From positions 88,003,322 through 88,067,321 of the forward strand of contig NC_053035.3 of the NCBI RefSeq assembly GCF_002575655.3: DNA of 64,000 nucleotides. Direction: 5' to 3'. The notes under the pieces were generated by a model, which saw nothing but the letters and a program-made list of their open reading frames with translations, had not been told where the DNA came from and did no database searches. A program made the position numbers and the translations under genes. The stretch's first letter is position 1. Every line of letters starts with the position of its first letter. Shown one piece after another: positions 20,266 to 28,982 of the stretch. The DNA comes from Aegilops tauschii subsp. strangulata (lineage: Eukaryota; Streptophyta; Magnoliopsida; Poales; Poaceae).

Positions 20266-21366
20266 TCAGGGTCCGAGGAGACCAGGAGAGCCGGTGGCAG
20301 GACGATGGCCCGGACTCCAGGATCTCGTGTATGCTGGAGGAGCGCCGTAAGGAGACGGAGCAGACCAAGGCATGGGCCATGCCTGAACCAGCCCGGTCCA
20401 GGGATCTTGCTGCGGGTGACATGCCGGTGGAGTAGATGCCGGTGTAGACGATGATGATGACGCTGAAGAGCTGGCGGAGCGAGGCTGGGGCGGCCGATAG
20501 ACGGGATTCTTCCCGCGGTAGTTAGGGCTCGGGCGCCAGCCTAGAGGCGGCTGGGCAGGTGCCGGCGACAGAGTGGATGGAGCTGGCGCCGAAGACTTGG
20601 TGGTGGCGTGAAACACTTGCGGGCGAGTAGCCTTGCGAGCTTGGTTCTGAGCCTCGAGCTGAAGGAGAGAGCGGACCTCGCCGAAGGAAGGGTAGGGCCG
20701 CAACATGGGGATGAAGGCCACCTGTTTCTCAAACTGCTCACCGAGGCCGACGAGAAGAGCGTTTATGAGGACGCGGTCGTCGACGTGATCACCAAGCTGC
20801 CGTAGTTCATCACCGATCGACTTGATGCGCTGGCAGAAGACGGTGACCGGGGAGTCTCCTTGGGTGATGGTGCGGAGCTCGGTGTGGAGAGCGTTGATGC
20901 GGGCGTCTGAGTTGTCTTGAAACAACTGTTGAAGAGAGGCCCAAAGCTCGGCTGCGGTGGCATCGTCGTTGGAGACAAGATTGAAGAGCTCGGTTGAGAT
21001 CCGAGTATAAATCCATTGGATGATCGTGAGATCGTCCTTCACCCAACGCGGATTGGCAGGCTGCGGGACAGAGGATGGATGTATATGGTGGCGTAGACTG
21101 CAGCGACCAAGGTGGATGTGGAAGAGATGGCGCCAGTGGTAGTAATTGTGGGCAGCGAGATCAAGCGAGATGGGTATGAACGACGCAACATCGGCAATTG
21201 TATCTGCTAGAGAGATTTGTGGTGGCGGAAGGGTGTATTGGTGGTGGGTAAGAGAACTAGGGTTGGAGGAGGAAGAAGAGACGGATGGCGATCTGGCGGC
21301 GTTGGACTTAGCCGCGGTAAAGAGAGGCCGCGCCGGGAGAGGTGGAGGGGCCGGCGGAGAGGCCAT
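20266..21366 (-). CDS. Copia Gag polyprotein (UBN2-type), no zinc knuckle
   Basis: Starts MASPPAPPP at 21366, 31 bases inside the 5' LTR. A gag core at residues ~60-240 contains NYYHWRHLFHIHLG, DNSDARINALHTELR and GDSPVTVFCQRIKSIGDELR. A Pro/Ser-rich C-terminal tail follows. The CCHC nucleocapsid knuckle normally found before the protease is absent. The frame closes with TGA at 20266-20268, and the same frame continues directly into protease, so read-through could join them. Gag forms the particle in which reverse transcription occurs. This is the best-preserved gene of the element. Confidence 0.88.
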   Translation of the reverse strand: MASPPAPPPLPARPLFTAAKSNAARSPSVSSSSSNPSSLTHHQYTLPPPQISLADTIADVASFIPISLDLAAHNYYHWRHLFHIHLGRCSLRHHIHPSSVPQPANPRWVKDDLTIIQWIYTRISTELFNLVSNDDATAAELWASLQQLFQDNSDARINALHTELRTITQGDSPVTVFCQRIKSIGDELRQLGDHVDDRVLINALLVGLGEQFEKQVAFIPMLRPYPSFGEVRSLLQLEAQNQARKATRPQVFHATTKSSAPAPSTLSPAPAQPPLGWRPSPNYRGKNPVYRPPQPRSASSSASSSSSTPASTPPACHPQQDPWTGLVQAWPMPWSAPSPYGAPPAYTRSWSPGHRPATGSPGLLGP

Positions 21367-21380
21367 GTCGAGGAGATAAC

Positions 21381-21397
21381 CTAGGCGACGGATACCA
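21381..21397 (-). promoter_or_regulatory. Copia primer-binding site
   Basis: Directly next to the 5' LTR; on the coding strand it reads TGGTATCCGTCGCC, a variant of the initiator-methionine tRNA complement TGGTATCAGAGC. The position, immediately after the LTR, supports the assignment. Confidence 0.75.
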
Positions 21398-21536
21398 TGA
21401 AGATTATTGAATTCTGAATATGTATTAGGGCCTCGAAGGGCTGTTTATATAAGATACAAAACTTGGGGGCCAAGGATAGTAGAGATAGATTACAACTTGA
21501 ACTACCAAATATACAAACCGAATATATACTCTAATA
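21398..21536 (-). repeat. Copia 5' LTR (139 bp)
   Basis: Nearly identical to 16707-16845 (one mismatch at 21424). Followed by the right target duplication TAAAG at 21537-21541. On the coding strand it would hold the promoter. Confidence 0.95.
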
Positions 21537-22239
21537 TAAAGACATCGCCGCGCGCAAGACATTGCCGACGCGGCTGGACAAACTCCTCCTCGACGGCGGC
21601 CATGCGCCAAACTACTCCGTGTTGCGGCACTCGCTCACGCCCAGCCAACAAGGAGTTGTCATTTAGATATCGGCTGTCCGGCACCCTTGCAGCTGGAAAT
21701 AAACATGTTAGTGACGAGCAGCTGCATTTGTCCTGGCGCCCGGCCGGCGTCGAGGAGGAGTTAGTCGGCCGCCGGTGAGGATGTTTTGGCACCTGAACAC
21801 CATCAACACGGAGTCGTCTTTTAGTGTAGCCGCCGTCGACGACGATCGGCATCTTGGTGTGTGATCATGATGAACGTAAAGTCCACCCAGCCAGCAACGC
21901 CGTCGGCGAGGCTCGCGTGGATGCCGGTGACCAGATCATTCGGCACGGCCATGGACGAGAAGTCAATAATGCTTCATTCCATGCGGCCACCGATGATGAG
22001 GTCCTTTGGCTTGGCCGTAATGAACGAGAACAAACAAACCCTAAATCGTAAATCGTTCTGTAATTGTGTACGTACATGTTCGAGCATACGAATTGCAATC
22101 GGGAATAGCAGTCGGATTGAAAATTAATCGTGAATAGCGGTTGGGATGCTTTGAGATTGTCAGTGCCAAGTGTCATCCATCAAGGTGAGTCTCACGTGGT
22201 GGCTTGTGAGACCTGGTCTCATAAGACACTTCCAACTCA

Positions 22240-23990
22240 AGTTTTTCTTCAAAAGATTTCATCATATCATCAACGATATGTTTAGTAAAAGCTTTATTTG
22301 GACCATAAATATGAGGAGAGTTCAACATGGATGCAACAAGTAAATATAATCTATCAAAGGACGATTATCATAATTAAAGTCCTTATAATTCAAAAGAGTG
22401 GGTTTATTGCTACTTAAAGTTTTGACCTCTCCAATCCCATTTTTATCAATTTTTGCATCAAGATCTATAAATTCTGAATCATTGAGATGCCTTTTAACTA
22501 AAGTTGACTCATCTCCAGTACCATCTTTATCAAGATTTATATTAAAAAACAAAGATTCAATAGGAGTCACATCAATCACTTTAAGATCTTCATCATTATT
22601 TTCACGAGAAAAATCGAAGAACACGCTTTTACAAACTAATCTTGCTTAGCACACACCCTAGCTGTTCTTTCTTTACATTTATCAATAGAAATTCGCATAG
22701 CTTTTAGAGACTCATTAATATCATGCTTGGGTGGAATATATCTAATTTTCAAAGAATCAATCTCAAGCGAAATTCTATCAACGTTCCTAACCAAATCATC
22801 AATCTTGAGCAATTCTCTTCAACCATAGCATTGAAAACTTTTTGGGAACTAATAAATTCTTTAATATTGTTCTCAAGATCAGTAGGTACTTTATTATAAT
22901 TTCCATAAGAATTGTTGTAGGAATTACCATAACTATTTGAGGAATTACCATAACTATTAGAGGAATTACTAGGAAACGGCCTAGGGTTGAAATTACCTCT
23001 ATACGCGTTATTACAAAAATTGTTCCTACCAACAAAATTCACATCCATAGATTCATTATTATTTCCAATTAAAGAAGACAAAGTCATATCATTAGGATCA
23101 ATAGGAGCACTCTTACTAGCAAATAATTTCATTAATTCATCCATCTTTCCACTCAAAGTATTTATTTCTTCAATTGCATGCACCTTTTTACTAGTGGAAG
23201 ATCTTCCGGTATGCCATTGAGAGTAATTTGCCATAATATTATCTAGGAGTTTAGTAGCTTCGCCTAATGTGATTTCCATAAAAGTACCATGCGCGGTGGA
23301 ATCTAAAAGATTTCTAGATGCAAAATTCAATCCCGCATATTTTTTTTGTATAATCATCCATAAACTCAAACCATGCGTAGGACAATTTCTTATCATCATT
23401 TCATCCTCTCCCGAGATTGTGCAACATGCTCATGATCAATTTGCTTAAAATTAATTATATCGTTCCTAAGGGCGATGATCTTAGCGGGCGGAAAGTACTT
23501 GGAAATAAAAACATCTTTAAACTGATTCCATGAATCAATACTATTTCCAGGCAAAGATGAAAACCAAGTTTTAGCACGGTCTCGTAGTGAGAATGGAAAT
23601 AGTTTCAATTTAACAATATCATTATCCACATCTTTTTTCTTTTGCATATCACACAGTATCAACGAAAGTATTTAGATGGGATGTAGCATCTTCACTAGGA
23701 AGGCCGGAAAATTGTTCTTTTATAACAAGATTCAGCAAAGCGGCATTAATTTCATAAGATTCCGCACTAGTGGCGGGAGCAATCGGAGTACTAATAAAAT
23801 CATTATTATTAGTATTGGAAAAGTCACACAACTTGCTCTTGAGACATCGTGACAAAGCAAGCAATCTAACACATGAGCAAACAAAAAGCAAATGGAAAGA
23901 TGAACGAAAGAAGGGCGAAAAAAGGCAAATATTTTTGTATTTTTCTGAAGACATTTTAGAAGTGGGGGAGAGGAAAATGAGAGGCAAATG
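22240..23990 (-). pseudogene. Gypsy gag, broken into several frames
   Basis: N-terminal part in the frame ending 23649 (STPIAPATSAESYEINAALL, QFSGLPSEDATSHLNTF). The retrotransposon gag core is in 23396-23662 (KLFPFSLRDRAKTWFSSLPG, WNQFKDVFISKYFPP). The C-terminal part is in 22749-23399, with an Asn/Ser/Tyr-rich repeat (SNSYGNSSNSYGN) and the tail at 22322-22624. The core motif family is the one shared by Athila-type gag proteins. At least two frameshifts separate the pieces. The product would form the capsid of the element. Confidence 0.85.
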
Positions 23991-24046
23991 GCAAATAATG
24001 TAATGCAAGAGATGAGAGTTTATGATGGGTACTTGGTAGGCTTGAT

Positions 24047-24071
24047 GTAGACCTCCCCGGCAACGGCGCCA
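24047..24071 (-). promoter_or_regulatory. Gypsy primer-binding site (TGGCGCC type)
   Basis: On the coding strand TGGCGCCGTTGCCGGGG, about 11 bases from the LTR edge, the primer-binding site characteristic of Athila-like Gypsy elements (aspartate tRNA type). Confidence 0.85.
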
Positions 24072-24082
24072 GAATTTCTTCA

Positions 24083-26519
24083 TGCTACTTCTTGAGCTTG
24101 CGTTGGTTTTTCCCTTGAAGAGAAAAGGGTGATGCAGCAAAGTAGAGATAAGTATTTCCCTCAGTAAGAGAACCAAGGTATCAATCCAGTAGGAGGTACA
24201 ATCAAGTCTCCAATCTATGCACCTACACAAACAATCAAACACTTGCACCCAACGTGATAAAGGGGTTGTCAATCCCTTCACGGTCAATTGCAATGGTGAG
24301 ATCTGATAGAGATAGATATAAAAGATTACTAAAACGTAAAATAAAGTAAATATAAATAAAGTGCAGCAAGGTATTTTTGGTATATAGATCTAAAAATATA
24401 ATATGGTAAATAGACCCGGGGGCCATAGGTTTCACTAGAGGCTTCTCTCTTGAAGGAAAATACTACGGTGGGTAAACAAAGTACTATCAAGCAATTGATA
24501 GAAAAGTGCAAAGTTATGACGATATCCAAGGCAATGGTTATGCATATATGCATCATGTCCACGTCAAGTAGACTGAAACGATTCTACATCTACTACTATT
24601 ACTCCACACATCGGCCGCTATCCAGCATGCATCTAGAGTATTTAGTTCATAAAGAACGGAGTAACGTCTTAACTAAGATGACATGATGTAGAAGGATAAA
24701 CTCAAGCAATATGATGAAAACCCCACATTTTTATCCTCTATGGCAATAATGCAATACATGTCTCGCTACCCCTACTATGTCACTCGGTGAAATCACGCAA
24801 GATTGAACCCAAAGCTAAGCACCTCTCCCATTGCAAGAAAAACCAATCTAGTTGGCCAAACCAAACCAATAATTCAAAGAGAAATACAAAGATATCAAAT
24901 AATGCATATAAGAATTCAGAGAAGATTCAAATAATATTCATAGATAAGCTGATCATAAATCCACAATTCATTGGATCTCGACAAACACACCACAAAACAA
25001 GATTACATCGGATAGATCTCCAAGAACATCGAGGAGAACATGGTATTGAGAATCAAAGAGAGAGAAGAAGCCATCTAGCTACTAGCTATGGACCCGTAGG
25101 TCTATGGTAAACTACTCACGCTTCATCGGAAGAGCAATAGGGTTGATGTAGATGCCCTCTGTGATCGATTCCCCCTCCGACAGATTGCCGGAAAAGGCCC
25201 CAAGATGGGATCTCACGGGTACAGAGGCTTGCGGTGGCGGAAAAGTATGTTCGTGGACTCCTCTGATGGTTGTGGAATATTTGGGAATTTATAGGCCAAA
25301 GAATAGGGTTAGAGGGACTCCGAGGGACCCACAAGGCAGGGGGCGCCCCCCTGGGGCGCACCCTCCACCCTTGCCGTCGCCTCGGGACTCCTTTGACTTG
25401 GTTCTCAAGTCCTACGGGTGTCTTCTGGTCCAAGAAAAATCATCGTAAAGTTTTATTCCATTTGGACTCTGTTTGATATTCCTTTTTCGCGGAACTCAAA
25501 AGCAAGGAAAAAACAGAAACTGGCATTGGGCTCTGGGTTAATAGCTTAGTCCCAAAAATAATATAAAATGGGATAATTAGATTTATGCCCCTAGTTGTGT
25601 CCCACTCGTCTGTTTTACCCCTAATTCCCAAAAGTCACCGGTTCCGTCCAAGTCACTTTGGTCCTCTTATGCTTTTGCCCTTTGACCGTTTGACCGTCAG
25701 TTTAAAAACTTCATAACTAATTCATACAAAATCAAAAAAATGCAAATCAGATACCAAAATGTTCAGAAAAACATCACCTATATGTCAGTGTCACTTGCAT
25801 TCATGAAAAAAGTGTTGGAAAGTGCACATCCTAGTTTTAGCTCTTTTGATACCACCATGAACAGTAAACTCTAAAAAAATTCAAAAAAATAAAATAAAAA
25901 TATGGTGGCAAAGAATGACAAGTGTTGTAAGTGCTTGCCAAGTTTCATTAGGGAACGATATTCGTGGAAGTCGTGGCAAAAAAAATAATCTATTTTGGAG
26001 TGCTGAGTTTTTTTTTGCCGCGGCACCCACGAATGTTATTCCCTAATGAAACTTGGGAGGCACTTAAAACATTTGTCATTCTTTGCCACCAAATTATTTT
26101 TGAATTTTTTTGAACTTTTTAGATTTTACTATTCATGGTGGTAGCATAAGAGCTAAAACTCGGATGGGCACTTTCCAACACTTTTTTCATGAATGCAAAT
26201 GACACTAACATATAGGTGATGTTTTTCTGAACATTTTGTTATCTTATTTGCATTTTTCTGATTTAGTATGAATTAGTTATGAAGTTTTCAAACTGACGGT
26301 CAAACGGTCAAAGGGCAAAAGCATAAGAGGAGCAAAGTGATTTGGACAGAACCGGTGACTTTTGGGAATTAGGGGTAAAACAGATGAGTGGGACACAACT
26401 AGGGGCATAAATCTAATTATCCCATATAAAATAGCATATTAATGCATATAAAACATCCAAAATAAATAATATAATAGCATGACACAATCAAAAATTATAG
26501 ATACGTTGGAGACGTATCA
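24083..26519 (-). repeat. Gypsy 5' LTR, interrupted by a foldback element
   Basis: On the coding strand it begins TGATACGTCTCCAACG and ends GTAGCA. Its parts align with the solo LTR at 46404-47992 (for example GGTTTCACTAG-GGCTTCTCT and the run ending GTTGGAGACGTATCA). Removing the 854-bp insertion and its 9-bp duplication leaves about 1.57 kb, the same as the solo copy. Confidence 0.88.
25570..26423. mobile_element. Foldback (long-TIR) MULE-type MITE with perfect 9-bp duplication
   Basis: The element starts GGGATAATTAGATTTATG and ends with its inverse CATAAATCTAATTATCCC. The two arms of roughly 415 bp remain complementary almost to the centre (near 25985-26010). The exact 9-bp sequence ATATAAAAT flanks it (25561-25569, 26424-26432), the duplication length of Mutator elements. 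There is no coding capacity. As single-stranded RNA or DNA it would form a very long hairpin. Confidence 0.93.
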
Positions 26520-26694
26520 CAAGCCTACCGCACGGGAAGGACGCGGTGTCGCCGAAGCCAGCCGCGAAGCGCGCGGCAGAGGGACCGGCCGCGCCCGGCA
26601 AGACGGCCGCCAAGAGGGCGCGCCACGTCATCCCGTCCGCGACAGCAAGGCAGGCCATCCCGACGGTTATGGGGTTCCCGCGGACTAGGCGGCC

Positions 26695-27474
26695 ATGGAA
26701 CAGGCCTGGCTGGAGATGCCGGAGGGCATGGAGCCGGCGGAGACGGTCGTCGAGCCGTCGGCGAAGGAGGGGCGTGACCCAGACCGGGCAGAGAAGGCGG
26801 TTGACGACCGGGAGGTCATGGAGATCGGTGATGACACCCCACCCCGGACCGACGTGGTCGAGCGGGTAGAGGCCGGAGGAGGCAGAGGGGCAAGGGAACC
26901 CATCCTGGAAGGAGCGCCGCGAGCGACGCCGAACGGAGCGCCACAGGTGACGCCAGACGGGGCACCGCAGGTGACGCCGGACGGGGCATTGCAGGTGACG
27001 CCGGCAAGAGCGCCGGAGTCGACGCCGGCCGCGGAGGAGCCGAAGAGCGGTGAGCACGCCTTGGTGGTCAGGCAGCCGCAGGAAGCGCCGGGAAGCCACC
27101 CTGCCACCGGGTCGCCGCAAGCCCGGGCCGGGTCCAGCGGAGCCATCATCGGCTCACACACGCAGGAGGAGGCGGCGATGGATTTCGTGCACGGGCATCT
27201 TCGCGGACGTGCGGACCGGGTTCAGGCCTTTGCCCAGAGCGATCTGGAGCGGGCGCGCGAGATGGAACGCTCCGCAATCATAAGTTTTCTTGCTAGTCTT
27301 GGTTTTCCTTTGCAGCTAGTCAGTGGGGGCGCGCTAGCTCACTCACTTGGTGTAGCCCCCGAGATTTGGGCCAACTACGTTGTAGTTGGGTCGAATCTAA
27401 AAGATGTCTTTGTAGTTTGCATTGATCCTCGCTTTCTTGCAACACCTGGACAACCTTCGAGTCGGCATCCATAA
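26695..27474 (+). pseudogene. Gypsy-type gene, Glu/Pro-rich N-terminal exon
   Basis: The 259-codon frame has an acidic Pro/Ala-rich half with the repeated unit GAPQVTPD (three to four copies) and then an alpha-helical stretch (DRVQAFAQSDLERAREMERS). This matches the general look of the 'putative gypsy type transposon' proteins abundant in grasses, whose role is not settled. The last ~60 codons (from about 27318) probably belong to an intron, because nearly the same DNA recurs at 27569-27660 outside coding sequence. Confidence 0.55.
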
Positions 27475-27660
27475 CCGGCTTTTGGAGAGACACCGCCAGG
27501 TCTCGGCCCAGCTTGCCGCTGCGGGGGAGTCGCTTCGTCTTGCCAAAGGTATGTCTTGCATGCTCTTAGTGGGGGCGCGCTAGGGCACCCAGTGGGTGTA
27601 GCCTCCGAGATTTGGGCCAACTATGTAGTAGTTGGATCAAATCTTAAAGGTGTCTTTCTT
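27319..27660 (+). repeat. Duplicated intron-like sequence
   Basis: The block beginning AGTGGGGGCGCGCTAG occurs at 27323 and again at 27569. Each copy continues with GGTGTAGCC…CCGAGATTTGGGCCAACTA and GTTGG-TC-AATCT-AAAG over about 95 bases. Between them lies a short exon-like piece encoding LERHRQVSAQLAAAGESLRL, followed by AAAG|GTATGT, a good donor. Two successive introns therefore appear to share a common origin. Confidence 0.6.
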
Positions 27661-27684
27661 TCTTCCTTCCGGCATCTGACTTGA

Positions 27685-28858
27685 AATCTTGCCGCGAGCC
27701 GCCGCGGCCGAGGTGTCGGACCTGCGAACCCGGCTGATCGAAGCTGGCCAGCAGCACGACCAGGCGGTCGCCGATGTCGGCCAGCTCCGGGCTGAGGTGG
27801 AGCAGCTGAAGGCGGAGGCCGCCAAGGCGGCGGAGGCCCACCAGACGCTTGCCGAAGCCGACCAGCAGCCTGACCAGCTGGCTGGTGACAAGAGCCAGCT
27901 CCAGCCGAAGTGGAGTGGCTGAAGGCAGAGGCTGCCAAGACGGCAGAGGTCCACCAGGTGGAGCTCGCCCAACTAAGGGACGAGCGCGGGAAGGCAGCCG
28001 CCGCCAAGGACGACGGGCTAAAGGCAGCCGTCGATAAATGTGCAGAGCATGAGGAGGCGCTCGAAGCCCGTGGCCGCGCCGGAGACTTGGAGCGTCACGG
28101 TATGTTGTGAAAGGTGCAACACCTGGATGAGGTCTTCGCAAGTAAGTAATTCTTCGCCCGTCATGCCGGGCCGGTTGCAAGCCGGCCTACCCTTTACATG
28201 GCTGACCATTTTCCTCGTTCATTTGCCAGCGTACTTCCCGGAGAGGCAGGACACGGCGGACGAGGCCGTGCTCACCCACCGGTCGACCCCAGCGGGCGCG
28301 GGTGCCAAAGTCGATCCGCACGCCGCGAGGAGTTTCCCGGAGATCATGCATGCCACCGAGTCCCACCTGAAGGCCCTCGATGTGCAGACAGCAAGGCTCT
28401 CCGTCGCCGGGGTGGGCATGGCGGTGGCCCTCTGGCCAGGTGTGGTTGCGCCCAACTCCTTCACGTGGCTGGCACGCTGGCCGAAAGCCGCACCGGCACG
28501 GCTCCACGCATGGCGTGTCTCCACGGCATGCGCCGGTGTGGACTTGGCGTTGCGGTTTGTCATGTCTTGGTATCTAGGCCTAGACCTGAACCAGCTGGCA
28601 GCCCAGCGAGCCATCGCAGAGGCCCAGTTAGAGGCGGAGGCGGGCCGGATTGCCGCACGGGCCAGCTACCTTGCCTCATTTGCTTCGCATGACGAGTTCC
28701 AGGTGGAGCGGACCGAAGACGGCGTGGAGGTGCCGCCCGACAACTTCGGCCTGGCGCTTGACGACCCAGCGGGCAGCTCCGAGGAGTCGGGCCCTTACGC
28801 GGTGTTGGGGAACGCAGTATTTCAATTTTTTTCCTACGATCATGCAAGATCTATCTAG
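27685..28858 (+). pseudogene. Gypsy-type gene, coiled-coil and C-terminal domain, split by Angela
   Basis: A coiled-coil segment (VSDLRTRLIEAGQQHDQAV, VGQLRAEVEQLKAEAAKAAE) is partly duplicated in the next frame at 27910-28110. Then, in the frame ending 28858, comes the conserved C-terminal part: YFPERQDTADEAV, VDPHAARSFPEIMHATESHL, ALRFVMSWYLGLDLNQLAAQ and DEFQVERTEDGVEVPPDNFG. This order is that of grass 'putative gypsy type transposon' proteins. True coding ends at 28802; the residues after it (VLGNAVFQFF) are Angela LTR. The rest of the tail is at 50612-50678. Confidence 0.75.
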
Positions 28859-28982
28859 GAAATGCATAGCAACGAGAGGGGAGAGTGTGTCTACGTACCC
28901 TGGTAGACCGAAAGCGGAAGCGATATGACAACGCGGTTGATGTAGTCGTACGTCTTCACGATCTGACCGATCCAAGCATCGA
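28803..28982 (-). repeat. Remnant of Angela-1 3' LTR
   Basis: Aligns with 48890-49070 (TGTTGGG-AACGCAGTATTTC…GATGTAGTCGTACGTCTTC…CATCGAAC) and then stops abruptly against GC-rich DNA of the 4-kb LTR family. About 1.54 kb of the LTR is missing. Confidence 0.85.

Larger units (their letters stand above)
16707..21536 (-). mobile_element. Young Copia retrotransposon with 139-bp LTRs, TSD TAAAG
   Basis: Minus-strand Ty1/Copia element of 4830 bp. LTRs at 16707-16845 and 21398-21536 differ at one position (T at 16733, A at 21424). The 5-bp duplication TAAAG flanks it (16702-16706 and 21537-21541). On the coding strand the LTR reads TATTAG…CTTCA, so it lacks the usual TG start. Gag, protease, integrase, reverse transcriptase and RNase H domains are all present in Copia order but spread over several frames. 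It sits inside the inverted-repeat element 16071-22222. Confidence 0.95.
16071..22222. mobile_element. DNA transposon with long inverted terminal repeats (MULE-like or foldback), split by a Copia
   Basis: The left end (16071-16140, CTATGAGACCAGGTC…GACAATCTCAAAG) is matched in inverse at 22149-22222 (CTTTGAGATTGTC…GACCTGGTCTCATAAG). Similarity continues inward: TTGACTTCTCGTCCATGG at 16467-16484 is matched in inverse near 21955-21970, so the arms are a few hundred bases long and diverged. Without the Copia insertion about 1.3 kb remain. No transposase frame is visible. I found no convincing target duplication, so Mutator affinity is inferred only from the long arms. Small GC-rich frames inside (16218-16580, 21502-21852 minus) may be captured gene pieces but show no known domain. 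Confidence 0.65.
22223..26519 (-). mobile_element. Truncated Athila-type Gypsy (5' LTR, leader, gag)
   Basis: Minus-strand element. The 5' LTR lies at 24083-26519 (interrupted by a foldback element), with a TGGCGCC primer-binding site and gag to its left. The pol region and 3' LTR are missing: gag breaks off at about 22223 directly against the inverted terminal repeat of the neighbouring DNA element. The LTR matches the solo LTR at 46404-47992 closely. The family resembles the large Athila-like Gypsy group of wheat; I do not assign a family name. Confidence 0.85.
26520..28802 (+). mobile_element. Gypsy-type element body, left part (continues at 50612)
   Basis: GC-rich coding-like DNA unlike its AT-rich neighbours. 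The last codons before 28803 (SSEESGPYA) continue after the nest at 50617 with DEEAGLDDTGISANPE, so the two parts were one gene before the Angela insertion. It is truncated on the left by the Gypsy LTR ending at 26519 and on the right by another LTR starting at 50679. No LTRs of its own are visible. Confidence 0.8.
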
